Source of the DNA: Siphonodentalium dalli
Taxonomy: Eukaryota; Mollusca; Scaphopoda; Gadilida; Siphonodentaliidae
Length of the DNA stretch: 64,000 nucleotides
NCBI GenBank assembly: GCA_032622095.1
Contig: CP136064.1
Span: 128,637,605-128,701,604 of the forward strand
Direction: 5' to 3'
In this document: positions 48,238 to 59,715 of the stretch, piece by piece
How the letters are laid out: every line of letters starts with the position of its first letter
Position numbering within the stretch: position 1 is the first letter of the stretch
Made by a program: the position numbers and the translations under genes
Notes under the pieces: generated by a model
Told to the model about the DNA's origin: nothing
Databases searched by the model: none
Seen by the model: only the letters and a program-made list of their open reading frames with translations

Positions 48238-48800
48238 TCGTCGAACTCGTATTTTATATAACAGAAGGATGAGTCTATGTATATTTTGAATTGATCGAGT
48301 ATTGGAGCCTCAACAGCGAAGTCTGGCAGAGGGTTCCATCTATTTAACACCCTCTGCGTAAAGAAATATTTTCCTATGGCCTTGTTAACAATGGGCATCT
48401 GTAGCTTTTTATTATGTCCTCTTGTTCTTCCTGGTGAATGTCTTGCTAATAGGTCACAGGCATTGACATTGTAATGACCATTCAACAGTTTATATACCTC
48501 GATTAGATCTCCTCTAAATATTCCATATTATAAAGACATCAGATTGAGTTTTATCATTCGGTCTCGGTAGCATAGAGTTTTGATTTGACGAACTTCTAGT
48601 TTCGTTGCTTTTCTTTGTATTTCTCTAACACAATGCTTTGATATTTGTGATGTGGGCTCCATGCAGAGTTAAAGTATTCGATGATAGGTCTGACCATGCA
48701 TGCTTATGTAGAGCGATCTGAAAGTGTCGATGGCCATGTTCGTGAAAGTTATGTTGACTATGCCGATGATTTGAGAAGCTTTATTGATTTAAGATATTGT
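48238..48800 (-). pseudogene. LINE ORF2 C-terminal fossil (CR1-like), antisense
   Basis: Read on the minus strand from about 48800 downward, shifting phases give IIGIVNITFTNMAIDTFRSL, VRPIIEYFNSAWSPH, IQRKATKL, LCYRDRMIKLNLMSL, RGDLIEVYKL and, in the longest open piece (48231-48485), NGHYNVNACDLLA, TRGHNKKL, FFTQRVLNRWNPLPD and ILDQFKIYID. This is the characteristic order for the region after the reverse transcriptase in CR1-type LINEs ('VRPxLEY', 'RRxT', 'RGDMIEVYK', 'TRGHxxKL', 'FFxxRVxNxWNxLP', 'FKxxLD'). The catalytic domain itself is missing, and at least three frameshifts are present. The same region of the protein is preserved, more briefly, at 790-963. Confidence 0.8.
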
Positions 48801-50631
48801 AGGAAGGCTAATCTGGCAATGTCAAATTGAGCTATAGCGATGGGATATCTCGCATGACAACACATTTCGGGTTTTCGCGGGGTGTGTTTTCGCTGGATGT
48901 CTTATAGTTGCAGTATGTAACTATTATGACCGCGTTAATCGCTTTCGATGTTTAGGTATGAACAACGGCTGGGCCATGCACTCTTGGCGGGAACACAATG
49001 CGTCCGATTTTTGATCCGCATTTAGAAGCTTTCTGTGTGGTGAATGAGAAACCTGCAGTAATAAGCCGTAGTTTTTTGTAATAATTTGAAGGATTAGTTG
49101 TGTTAACGGAATTCTTCTGAGGCGGTGCATTCATGTAACCAATATATTTTATATTGTAATTTATATTTATGGCTAATAATATGATCTTGAGGGCGTTACG
49201 ATTTCTGATTATGGTTTTCTTGTTGCAAATGCCCGCTCATTTCATATATTACCCAGTTAGTATGGAGACTATCTTAATTGTTATCGCTAAACTATTGACG
49301 CGGATAAGATCTTACCCGGGGTATAAGTGAACACTACCTTAGTCTACCGAAGTCGAAATACACCCGAATCCATTTGAGCTTATTTCACGAGAAGATAGTA
49401 TAGATGAGAAAATGAGACCACGCATGAGTCTGTTTATGGACGCCATCTTCTCAATACATTTAATCATTTCACTCCATTAATAAAAAAATTATTGCATTTC
49501 TTGCGTGTGTTTTCATGTTTCATGTGCAGCGAATTTTATTAAAATCAAATTCAATAGCAAAGTCAAATGATTTATGCCCACAATCATAGCAAAACTAGTT
49601 AACTTCTTCCGTCATTGGGCGCAAAAATGTAGCTGTAATCGATCGGCAACTATGGAGTACAATCACAGAAACATCGCATTTCAAATTCATATTGTGGTCA
49701 TGCCATTGTATCAAATCTCACGAATAAACTGGCGCCATATTTAGATCGCCAGTTGTGTCATTTCATAATGGAATTGAAGGTCGGACTCCTCAAATGGCAT
49801 TCAGAATTATCAAAGCAAAATTACGTTATGTTCACATCGCATATAGCCACATGCAAACCGGTCCTCTTATCCGTTCGTCTCTGTGATATTTCACACAGAT
49901 ATTTATCACAAATTACTCAATAATATTTGTATTTACTATTGTATAACGCATCATAGTATTGATCCACGGTCTGCTATCCGGCCAGTCCACAAACTATAAT
50001 TTTCATGCTTGAATCCCCGATCCAACGATATATAAGTTACGTTTATCTCCATTTTAGTTTAATTCGCCAGCTGTTTTGAAACAAAATGCACCAACAGAAC
50101 TCTGAATCGGCATTCTATCTTTGACATGAAGATTTTGACGATCTCATTTGCATGTTAATCAGAATATAGAAGGTTAGAGGAATGGAAATTAATTCATATA
50201 TGTTTAGGAATTTTCCAGTCTAGTCGTCGGTCAATCTCCTATTGAGAGTATAGGTTCTTACTCCGTACACTAATAAGGCCTAAAAAACGACGATTGTTTC
50301 CACTAACCCGACGACCCTATATTCAAAAGCGCCGAGTCTAAACTTTTTATTGCGATCGAAAAACTGACTTAAAAAAAATAATGGTATCTGTGAATGTTTC
50401 ACGCATTTAACAGAGATAAAAGCATGGCGGTCGCTTCCGGTGGAAATATACCCACATACTATAAATAGATACGTATCTCCCATTGGAAACAGCCGGTGCT
50501 TTGGAAAGTAAACAGAATTCACACCACAACAACAGCAACAATGGCTACCTACGTAGGCCAGCACGTTGTTGGTTACAAACACCTAATTATTTTCCATAGT
50601 GTTAACTTGAAGTCCCGCTGGCCATGGGTTA
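48801..50631. other. Spacer, nothing recognised
   Basis: About 1.8 kb of AT-rich DNA. Short minus-strand frames near 48924-49134 could be further LINE remains but show no motif I can name. Confidence 0.35.
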
Positions 50632-50952
50632 AGCCTATTTGAACTTCAAGTGGTCAATTTTCCCCTAGAACGTCATCCGCTGCACCAGTCTGTGGCATCA
50701 AACGCGCACTTTTCGGTATTTTTTTCAAACGATAATCTTGCATTTCCACAACTACCCCATTTGCTGCACAAAAATCAGCAGCAAAAAAATACCCAGACCC
50801 CTTCCATAACTTCGGGACCCCACCAGACTCTTCCTGGACATCTAAACATACATGATCGCCATATTTACGTAGGCTATGATTTTCTGTTCCCGCTTAGGGA
50901 TATTTCCCTCAACGATTTAACCAATCAGCAGCCAGATTTTTTTTTATGCTGA
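50632..50952 (+). CDS. Exon-like open frame, function unknown
   Basis: An open plus-strand frame of about 106 codons runs from just after an in-frame stop at 50629 to a TGA at 50950-50952. The predicted peptide includes HIYVGYDFLFPLRDISLNDL and a Gln/His-rich stretch. It has a mixed, protein-like composition, unlike most frames here, but no motif I recognise. A weak AG precedes TGGTC near 50649; no convincing donor was found. It could be a decayed exon, a transposon piece, or chance. I do not assign a function. Confidence 0.2.
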   Translation, partial: SLFELQVVNFPLERHPLHQSVASNAHFSVFFSNDNLAFPQLPHLLHKNQQQKNTQTPSITSGPHQTLPGHLNIHDRHIYVGYDFLFPLRDISLNDLTNQQPDFFLC

Positions 50953-51075
50953 CTCGAGTTTCCCCTACACAAATTCAAGAAGCGTAACTCTATATAATTA
51001 GTTGCTTGTAACCTGTAGTGGCTATCTATCTGGGCGAATTTGTCCACAGCGGAAGCAAAAAAAGAGATCATATAG

Positions 51076-51393
51076 ATAGACAACGAAGCCAACATTGAAG
51101 AAATCTTCTTTTTAATCCATCCGGATAAGACTACCTTCAGTAAGGTTAAAGTGAGGTGCCGTACCTCGGCAGAGTCGACACCGTTCGACATAAATATAAA
51201 TGTTGAAATGAAAGTTAAGGAGTTGTCAGCATTCAACATAAACCATATCGAGTTTGTTTGTGGTGATAGAGAGATCGTGGAACAACAGATCGAACATGAT
51301 ACTATGGAAATCACCACACAGTGGAATGCATTTGATATTCTTATGAAGAAAGAAATATACTATACACCTCAAAAGACAGGAAGTTCCGTGTAG
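51076..51393 (+). CDS. Exon-like open frame, function unknown
   Basis: The frame is open from after a TAG at 51073-51075 to a TAG at 51391-51393, about 105 codons. No ATG lies near its start, so if real it is an internal or terminal exon; the preceding bases end in AG (CATATAG), a possible but weak acceptor. The peptide includes EIFFLIHPDKTTFSKVK, FDININVEMKVKELSAF and EIVEQQIEHDTMEITTQWN, a charged and varied composition that looks like real protein. A 130-codon minus-strand frame overlaps (50925-51317) and is less protein-like. No family is recognised. Confidence 0.35.
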   Translation: MDNEANIEEIFFLIHPDKTTFSKVKVRCRTSAESTPFDININVEMKVKELSAFNINHIEFVCGDREIVEQQIEHDTMEITTQWNAFDILMKKEIYYTPQKTGSSV

Positions 51394-52620
51394 GTTTTCT
51401 CATTTCAAATTTTCTTTGTCGAAATGTCCAGACGTGAAAATAATTATTTTGCCGTTTTCTGTGACATTTTATTTGTATTTTATAAATATGTTCATATCTA
51501 TAGTAAAACACATAGATTCAAAATAGATTTACAAACTATCTGACATTGAAAATGATTTTAATGTTCAAATGTCAAACACTGCAGATCAGATGAAACCCAT
51601 ATGTTGGGACACGTTCAGGGTATGTTTTTGAAAAATGAAAATAACTGTTAAATCTGCTGTTGGTTTAGGCATCTCAGGAATTAAATATTTGAAATAAATA
51701 TTAAATGATTCATTAGCATATTTGTATATAGAAGGGAATCCCGTGAAACCACAACTTCTATAAATTTATCTCAGAAATAAAGCTTTTAAAATTATTTCAA
51801 TAAAATCATTGCGTGATCGGTACAAGAACGTGACACCAATATGTGCAAAGTGTAGCGATGCTGGACTAATTCCAGATCTCGCCAGGCCATATGGAAAATA
51901 TTAATTAAAGAGTGTTTCAAGACAATATTATATCATCTGTAACTTTGAATCTGAGTTTCTTGTTTCTATACCCCATGGGTTGACCACCTAGAGACTAAGA
52001 AGTCCATAATGTGGGCTCATATCAAGTATTATACACGTATTGTTAAAAATATAGAAAATAAAAATATTTAATAAAAAAAAAAGTTTTGCCTGCCTGCCGT
52101 CCCTATTTTTGTCCAGCTCGTTAGCGGAAACAAACGTCTTTTTTTAGGCCTAAGCTCAGACACAGCTAATGTTCCTGCTCATAGCGGTCGGATTTGATTT
52201 ACATGATTCGCCTTGATGTCGTTGGAGATACGTTGGACTACTGTGTAAGCAACGTCTGATCACAGCAGTAAAGTGGCGACAGAGGGTGGGGCGCCCTACC
52301 GCCTCAACTTTGGCCAAAATCTTCCACACTATGAAATTTCCCGCCTGACACACATTGGTTTGACATTTCAGACCAAAACGAATTTTCTGATAGTTTTGCA
52401 AGCGGTATTTAGTGTAATTTTTAAAGAAGCTGAATATTTTTCTTCGTTTGGTCAAATGTTTGGACTGATGTTTAGTCCAGGAGATATTGGACGACTTTTA
52501 CACCCATCAGGACTCAATTTGACCCCAATAATTTTCTTCCTTACTGTCTTCTCTAATTTTTTTTTATTGTTAACAACAAACAAAAAGTGACCGCAAAGAC
52601 TCCACTCAATATGGTGTCCA
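51394..52620. other. Spacer with a possible weak open frame
   Basis: AT-rich DNA. A plus-strand frame at 52273-52590 (105 codons) has a hydrophobic C-terminal half ending in a Phe/Leu-rich run over a T tract, which looks like chance. No gene is called. Confidence 0.35.
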
Positions 52621-53800
52621 TCATGGCGGCCAGGTCTCTTTGATCGTCATTATAGTAAATATACTATCACATGCGGCTTTATTTTCAACTCGATTCGGTA
52701 TGATAATATACCACGCTTACAAATTAGTGAAAATCCGACACAAAAATCCAATATGGCGGCCGAAATGTGAAAAATTGTAATATGTTTGACATTTTACCAC
52801 ATATCGTTTGTCTCTGTGGGAAAAAGTGGCACTCGTGATGTGATTTAAAAATTTATCTTATAGAATCGTCATATATACGCCCCCAATGAGACCATAATAT
52901 GCATTCCTGGTCGGATATTTTTGTCCAATATCACATTTTTCCAAATGCCGGTATAATCCGGTCAACGCCGAATCGACGCTATTAGCGCAATGTCTGCTTC
53001 TAATTAGTGGGTGTTACTGTTATTATAACTCCACCCATGCATATATATATATATATATATATATATGTAGGAAATACCCCGGCTAGGATTCCTCTTATAC
53101 TTGAGTTGAGGATTATTCACCCAAAATACAAGATGGCGGCCAAAATGGCGACAGAAATTAAAAAAAATCACGATTCGCACACCAGTGAGAATTATTATCA
53201 CTCCGTCCAGACTTACTGTTGTGAGTTGGTAGTACTGGGACGAAGTACTTTCCTAATATGTCATCCAACAAAAAAGTCTCCCAAATCCAAGATGGCGTCC
53301 AATATACCACACATAATTGGAAAATATCCCGAAAATCCCTCATATTCTTATCAGTGGGAGTTATTGTCATTACTCCGTCCATACTTATACAGCTGAGTTG
53401 GGAATACTGAGGCGAGGTGATTACCTTATATTCCCTCCAAGAAGCAGCCTCCCAATTACAAGATGGTGGCTAAAATGGTGACCGAACTTTGAAAACACGT
53501 TGATATTCCTTTATTTTCTTACATTGGCGCTATTGTAACGTGAATTCCACCCATATCTACATGTTGGTATGGAACATTGATATGACGTATTTACTTGATT
53601 TGGGCAATTGATAATCACGCCAGGATGGCGTCCAAACTGGTGGCAAGAAATTGAAAAGTCGTCGATATAATTTCTACTGTTGCACAATATCAATATATGA
53701 AACGGTGCATAACTCATCTATCGGCTCAAATTTAATATTTAGCGCAGCTGGCAGCATCTTGGGAGGACGAACACCCATAATGAATAATTACGATGTGGTA
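52621..53800. repeat. Decayed ~165-bp tandem repeat with AAGATGGCGGCC motif
   Basis: ATGGCGGCC-type motifs occur at about 52623, 52753, 53130, 53289, 53460 and 53622. The last four are spaced 159, 171 and 162 bases, and the intervals share ACTCCGTCCA.ACTTA, GAGTTGG.A.TACTG.G.CGA and ATTGAAAA-like strings. AAGATGGCGGCC matches the consensus of the zinc-finger protein YY1. A short (AT)n run lies at 53041-53066. Confidence 0.65.
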
Positions 53801-54899
53801 TTTCGAATTCCATTCTCCAATAAACGCCGTTATGTCCGTAACCGTAGGTGCGCCGAATTGTCATATTATGACTGGCAAGATTCAGAACAACTACGTATCT
53901 GAGCTTATTCTGATTTGCTACATTCAGGACTGTCTGGACCCGCTTCCGTCTCTGTATATGATTAATCTATCTCGCTCACACCAACATACTGGGAGAAGGG
54001 TCCCATTAATCACTAATCAATATTTCAAAGAATACATATGCCGGTGTCCATCTCAAGATTTGACATTAAATCGGGGAAATGTTATCCTAATCTTTGGCAA
54101 GCTTCATTCATGGTAGCATGTGGTATAATTCGTCTGATACATATGAGATTTGAGAATCATCTTGCGAGATAAACTAGAAAAGCATACAGTCGATGGGTAT
54201 ATTAGCTTTCAAAAGTTCATATATATCTATGTTTTTCTTTTGTGACCTAATGGGGATCACATGTACACATGATGGTTAGACGATACAGACCCTACTTTCT
54301 TGTGTTCTTGTGGTGGCTCGTAATGGCTAAGACACTGCGCTTGGGTTGTCTTACCAAGACATCAACGAATCAGCATTCGAGCATTGAACAACAGACAATT
54401 ACAAAGTAGGTGCGAGTTGAACCGACGCTCGAATTATCAGGTTGTCTGTTGATTGCTTAATTAAATAACGCAAGCGCGAATGCCTTAAACACAACATTGT
54501 TGCAATTGACATTTTTCTGTTGTTGTCTAAGTTGCATATTTTTGTGTCCTCATAATTATGATAATTTTCCACTCATAACGTTAAAAATGTGTTCTGCAAA
54601 TAGGACCACATAATTCGCCATGGATTCGCGGTTCGGTTCCAGGAATAAACAAAGGATTACACTCGAAATCGCTGAGTATATCTGTCTGAAACATTTCTTC
54701 CATACTATTCAAATGTTCCTATTGTCTTATATGCAAACAATGATTCGCCGCCATATTGCCTTCCACGTTGATCACCCTTTGTTACAATTCTTACATGACA
54801 ATGCTAATTAGTGGACAAACGCTGGTCGGGTGAAAATTTCACGCTCGAGTAACCATGCTACAACTGACTGTCGATGTCCATGATACGTCAGCGATTGAT
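53801..54899. other. Spacer upstream of the large LINE
   Basis: Partly the 5' untranslated leader of the following LINE, whose 5' end I cannot place. A tRNA-like stretch near 54316-54390 (TGGCTAAGACACTGCGCTTG) was considered and not called. Confidence 0.35.
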
Positions 54900-54963
54900 A
54901 TTGCAATCAGTGATCGATAACCGACACAGTGTAATTACTTCAGTGTTAATTATCTGAGCCAGA

Positions 54964-56961
54964 ATGGAAGGGGACGATTCGTATACCTTAACTGATATAT
55001 CACAATTCACGCCACGTATGGAGAACCTATGTACTCAAAATCTACCAACATCAGACTCTGATTCAACAACTCGCGATAGTTCAAACGCTGATGATATGGC
55101 CTTACCCGAACTAAGCTCATCCGTCCACGAATTTATCACCTGTGTTAAAGCAAATCATGGGCGACAGCCTATAAGTGATTCTCGTCCCAACTATCTACTG
55201 TGGGTAATGGAAACTCTCCACAGCCACACAAAAGAACGTGTTATAATATACCTGATAAGTAAATCAAATAATGACGAAGAAACTCTGGAACAAGTTCGAG
55301 ACTACTGTTTTAGTCAAGCAAAAATTATGCCTTCTTTCTCATTCGATTGCAACTCACAACTGAAGAAGCGCATAAAGCGTGACTCTAAAGACACAAATAA
55401 GAAGTGTGAACCAATCAGTGTCATCGATAAGTTAGCATCTGACATATATAATATATTATTTTTTCTTGTGGACAGTGATGTTTCTCTATTGAATGATATG
55501 ATCAGCAAAAGTGTACGTGGCCTTAGCCAAAGTATTTCTCGTGATCCTGAAAATTCACCTGCTGTAACACAATCCCAATGTAATGTACCAGTAATGACAA
55601 ACTCATTCTTAGTATCAACCCTGATTAGCTTAAGACGCGACGTCGCAATGTTAAAAACTGAAAATACCGCCATCAAAGAGCAATTACATGAAGTAATTCC
55701 AGTCCTTAAAGGGCGTCTATCAATTCTCGAGTCAACCGTTGGTATTGAATGTTCTGGTACAGACAATCTTGATAAGTCGCCTAAATCTCCAAAAGAACCA
55801 ATTGTTATACAAATTGAGGAACTCGCTGAGAGAGTTGTGGACAATACCGACAGCATTGATGCAAATAAATATTCCATCGAACGCGTCCATGCCGAAAAGG
55901 CCTCCGGTGTAGCTAGAGTTAAAACAAACATCACACTTATGCGCACTGATATAACTGACATAAACGGAAGGATAGACAGTGTAGATAAAACTCTGAAATC
56001 GCATACGGGTTCACTTGCCACTATGACAGATAGCCAACATAAGAGCGCAAGGCCCGAAAAATCACACATCGACGAAGCCAAAGCAATCGATAGATCATTA
56101 GACAAACATTTCGGTGGCTTAAAAGATTCTCTCATTCATTTTGGTGACATGATTTGCAATAAAATGGACACAGTGCTTAATTCGATAACGGACACGGTTG
56201 ATGATGCTCTCCGTTCTAAACCACAAATGCGCACCGTTGATGACAACGCATATGAGGCAGGCTATGCCGACGAGAGTCCTGTCAAACATAAAGTTGAGAG
56301 TTTTATCACGCTTGATAATATATCAAACTCTACACACAAACAGAATGAACATTCTAACGGTAATAACGAAAAACAGTACGAGAGATATAACAGTGAACGA
56401 GACGAACACCATAGTAATGTACATGTGGACCAACGGAATGATTACAACGGTGTGAATGTTGATGAATATTACAATAAACGTGATGAATACGAACTCATTG
56501 AAAATAGAAGTTGGAACAAATACGACAATTACAATGATGAACGGGACAATGGACGCACGCGTAACACACAAAATAGCTACCAGACTGACAGACGGTCGGA
56601 CACACGTTCTAATCATGGAAGTGTTCGCTCTGATTTCCGCGACAAGGGGTTCAGCGATGGATATCGTACACAGAGGCACCGCGAAAATGACAATTACTAC
56701 AACAAACATAGGAACACAACCCTGATAACATCACATCGACTATTTGCTACAAACTTCAGTGACTGGATTACTGCTGACTTCATTAAAGATTCACTGCGAT
56801 TAAAATGTTTCGTGAACGAGATACCGGTCGTTTATCAGCTCGTATTAATGTCGACGAATCACAGGCTGAATTACTCAAAAGCCAAACATTCTGGCCACCA
56901 AATGTATATTGTCGTGATTGGGAATTTTCAAATCAAAATTGATGATCAGAAATTGTACTAA
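54964..56961 (+). CDS. LINE ORF1 protein, 665 codons, C-terminus frameshifted
   Basis: The ATG at 54964 has a favourable context (A at -3, G at +4) and the frame is open for 665 codons, long for a LINE ORF1. Residues about 40-210 look helical. About 215-260 and 285-350 have heptad-like Leu/Ile/Val spacing (coiled coil; for example RRDVAMLKTENTAIKEQL), which would let the protein oligomerise on element RNA. About 440-590 is a low-complexity stretch dominated by Asn, Tyr, Asp, Arg and His. There is no CCHC knuckle. Near 56800 the frame appears shifted: the phase starting at ATG 56805 reads SARINVDESQAELLKSQTFW and ends WPPNVYCRDW...N at a TGA (56940-56942), a far better match to a LINE ORF1 C-terminus than the in-frame end. 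So the ancestral stop was probably 56942. The large minus-strand frame inside (55314-56135) is a shadow. Confidence 0.75.
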   Translation: MEGDDSYTLTDISQFTPRMENLCTQNLPTSDSDSTTRDSSNADDMALPELSSSVHEFITCVKANHGRQPISDSRPNYLLWVMETLHSHTKERVIIYLISKSNNDEETLEQVRDYCFSQAKIMPSFSFDCNSQLKKRIKRDSKDTNKKCEPISVIDKLASDIYNILFFLVDSDVSLLNDMISKSVRGLSQSISRDPENSPAVTQSQCNVPVMTNSFLVSTLISLRRDVAMLKTENTAIKEQLHEVIPVLKGRLSILESTVGIECSGTDNLDKSPKSPKEPIVIQIEELAERVVDNTDSIDANKYSIERVHAEKASGVARVKTNITLMRTDITDINGRIDSVDKTLKSHTGSLATMTDSQHKSARPEKSHIDEAKAIDRSLDKHFGGLKDSLIHFGDMICNKMDTVLNSITDTVDDALRSKPQMRTVDDNAYEAGYADESPVKHKVESFITLDNISNSTHKQNEHSNGNNEKQYERYNSERDEHHSNVHVDQRNDYNGVNVDEYYNKRDEYELIENRSWNKYDNYNDERDNGRTRNTQNSYQTDRRSDTRSNHGSVRSDFRDKGFSDGYRTQRHRENDNYYNKHRNTTLITSHRLFATNFSDWITADFIKDSLRLKCFVNEIPVVYQLVLMSTNHRLNYSKAKHSGHQMYIVVIGNFQIKIDDQKLY

Positions 56962-57090
56962 TCTATGTCCTAATATGTATGCAACTGGCTGCTTGTATTT
57001 AACATATAGAAATATGTTCCATTTATATATACGTGTATTTATATTGACCAATGTTATTTTATGTGAACGCTATTACACGGTTCACTTATC

Positions 57091-59715
57091 ATGATGCCTA
57101 AAAACTATGTTTTACGGTGGATTTTTCTACATATATTGGTTACACTAATTAATTACCGAAATGTTCTATTGCGTGACATGACAATGTTTAGACTTGCTAC
57201 GTGGAATGTGTCGGGAGCATTCAGCAGTGGGGCTTATATCACCTCCCTTTTATCAAATGGGGAATTTGATGTCGTTGGGATTAGCGAGCACTGGCTACAC
57301 CAACACAATGTAGATTTCTTAAATTAACTCAGTAACCAATACAATTGTCATGCCGTGTGTGATTATAGCCAAAGGCTTCCGATGCAGCGTGGCCGACACA
57401 AAGGTGGAATTGCTTTATTTTATCATAAGCGACACGCTGACCATGTTTCACATATAGAACTTCATGATGATCGAATTATTGGGTTACAAGTGCAGATGTC
57501 GGCTAGTGATTTTATTTATATTTTTCAAGTTTATCTACCATCTACAAATTACACTATTAGTACATATGAAGAGTACATTGACAAATTGAACGATATTGTT
57601 GACACATACAAACATCTTGGTCGGTGTATTATATTGGGTGACTTCAACGGAAATATTGACAAAGATGACCGCAGGAACAAATTGTTTAAAAAGTTCTTAT
57701 CAAAGAAATGTTTTTTCTCAGTTAACCACGATGATCCACTGACCAAGAATATAGCCACATGCACCTCTTACAGTGGTACAGGCGAATCAGTAATTGACCA
57801 CTTCTTAATTCACGAGGACGATCGCCCACTTGTACGACCATGTGATGTGTTATGCAACGATGTATTGGCGGATCTGTCAAACCACAAACCTGTAACTATT
57901 TCCATAGAATTTCCAATAAATAATAAACGTTACGCCATTGAGAAAGACGATCCCGTTAAATTCAACTGGAAGAAAGTCACACCAAATTCAAATATTCTTC
58001 AAAATTATCAGAGTGTTTTGGAATCCAAATTGCCTGATGTCGCAATCAAGTGTGAAAGCGACATAACTACAACGTACGAGTCAATCACCGCTGCCATTTC
58101 ATCTGCACCATTCATCACATTGCCACGCAAAAAATTCAATAAACACCTAAATCCTTTTTGGAATTCAAATCTTAGCAAACTTCATAAAGAAATGCTTCAT
58201 CATAGAGAGGTGTGGATAGCTGATGGCAGACCACGCGATGGTACTATTAACGTTAGTTATATAAACTACAAACATGCGAAAGCTGCATTCCGTCGGCAAT
58301 ATAGAAAGAACGCACAACAATTTATGCATAAACGTGATGAAGACATAGACAAATGTGCACAAGTTGATCAAGACACGTTCTTTAAACTGTTCAATGCCAA
58401 ACGATCTAAGTCTCAGAGCTCAGCGACAACATTTTTCCAAGAATGCGACCGCACTCTACGCACAACACATGCTATTGTCCATGCGTGGTCATTATACTTT
58501 GAGAAGTTGTATGCTCCTTTAACTAATGTAAAGTTCGACGATTGTCACTATAAAAAAGTTACTAACTTCGTCAAAGACACCATTGACAGTTCATGTGGGA
58601 AATCGAATGCAGTAGATAATGTACTGTACCCCTTAACGCCATGTGAACTACACACTGTGGTTAATACACTGAGTCGCAACAAAGCTGCTGGTTATGATTT
58701 CATTTACAATGAAAATATTATATATGGTGGTCAGCGACTAATCAACTGCCTTTGTCAACTGTTATCTGCCATTCTGTACCATGGTTTTATTCCTGAATCC
58801 GCCAAACGAGGTGTTATTATCACACTATACATAAAGGAGGCTCAAACCCAAAACACTCGTTTGACAGTTACAGGGCTATAACACTGATGCCTATATTCTA
58901 CAAATTACTGGAAAAGGTTTTACAAAATCGTATTGAGTCACATGCGTCATATATTGTTGCAGTTAACCCGCTACAACACGGCTTTCAAAAACAGATAAGC
59001 TCTATGATGACGTCATATCTAACGCAAGAATGCATCACACATACGGCTGAAAGAAATCAGAAATTATATTGTTGCTTCTTAGACGTCTGGAAAGCATTTG
59101 ACACCGTATGGGTTGATGGACTCCTCTATAAATTGTACACCAGAGGCCTCACTGGGAGATCATTCAACGTAATGTACCAATTGCTTACTGGCGTCTCATG
59201 TTCACTAAAATACAATAACGTTTCCTCAAATTGGTTCACAATTCAACAGGGTACAAGGCAGGGAGGTATAATTTCTCCGAAAATTTATATGATCTACATT
59301 GACGAATTGATCAATATACTCTCAAACACTATATACGGATTCCACATGGACACTATTAATTGTACCTGTCCAACGCATGCCGACGATATGTTGTTGTGTT
59401 CATTAACCAAGAGTGGGCTTATTTATTGACACATGTTTCAAATACAGCAACACATGGCGCTATAAATACAATTCATCATAGTCTGTTGTAATTGTTTCCA
59501 ATGAAACAAAAACGCAATCAAATAAGCGTAGTCGTCAATGGCGCATGGGGACTGATCAGCTGACAGAGGTCGATTGTACGATGCACCTTGGCATACCAAT
59601 TAACAAATACAAACATAAAAACGAATTTATAGAACATATATGTGATAAATTAAGGAGCACATACATCATTTCAGCCAAACCTTGGCTGTTTATTTCACAG
59701 GAGTTTCTGGGATAA
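57091..59715 (+). pseudogene. LINE ORF2: endonuclease and reverse transcriptase, broken
   Basis: The likely start is ATG 57178 or 57184 just before RLATWNVSGAF; ATG 57091 is in frame upstream. Endonuclease landmarks are TWNV (57198), GISEHW (57277, catalytic Glu), GDFN (57637) and SNHKPV (57877, SDH-type His). A TAA at 57325-57327 interrupts the frame early. The reverse transcriptase starts around 58660 (NKAAGYDFI). The phase shifts near 58830, where ITL continues in another frame as HKGGSNPKHSFDSYRAITLM. Motif A, LDVWKAFDTVW, has its Asp at about 59082; motif B, QGTRQGGIISP, is at about 59245; motif C reads HADD at 59376, with His where Tyr or Phe is usual. A second shift near 59430 leads to CFKYSNTWRYKYN, a stop near 59480, and HLGIPINKYKHKNEF up to the TAA at 59713. 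The frame cannot make a full protein, although the domain order is complete. Confidence 0.85.

Larger units (their letters stand above)
54900..59715 (+). mobile_element. Near-complete non-LTR retrotransposon (LINE, CR1-like group)
   Basis: Two open reading regions in tandem, ORF1 (54964-56961) and a broken ORF2 (57091-59715), are separated by about 130-150 bases. This is the classic two-ORF layout of an endonuclease-bearing LINE. ORF2 carries an apurinic-type endonuclease followed by a reverse transcriptase; no RNase H was seen. The 5' leader start and the 3' tail were not identified, and no target-site duplication is evident. The clade is judged from motif style (HKGGSxPKxSFDSYRAITL and LDVxKAFDTVW) and is uncertain. 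Confidence 0.85.

Noticed and set aside
54316..54390. tRNA-like sequence with TGGCTAAGACACTGCGCTTG and ATTCGAGC
   Set aside because: The A-box-like part is suggestive but the B box is poor and no cloverleaf arms pair by eye.
55314..56135. 273-codon minus-strand gene
   Set aside because: It lies wholly inside LINE ORF1, which has coiled-coil structure and the right neighbours. The minus frame is a compositional shadow.
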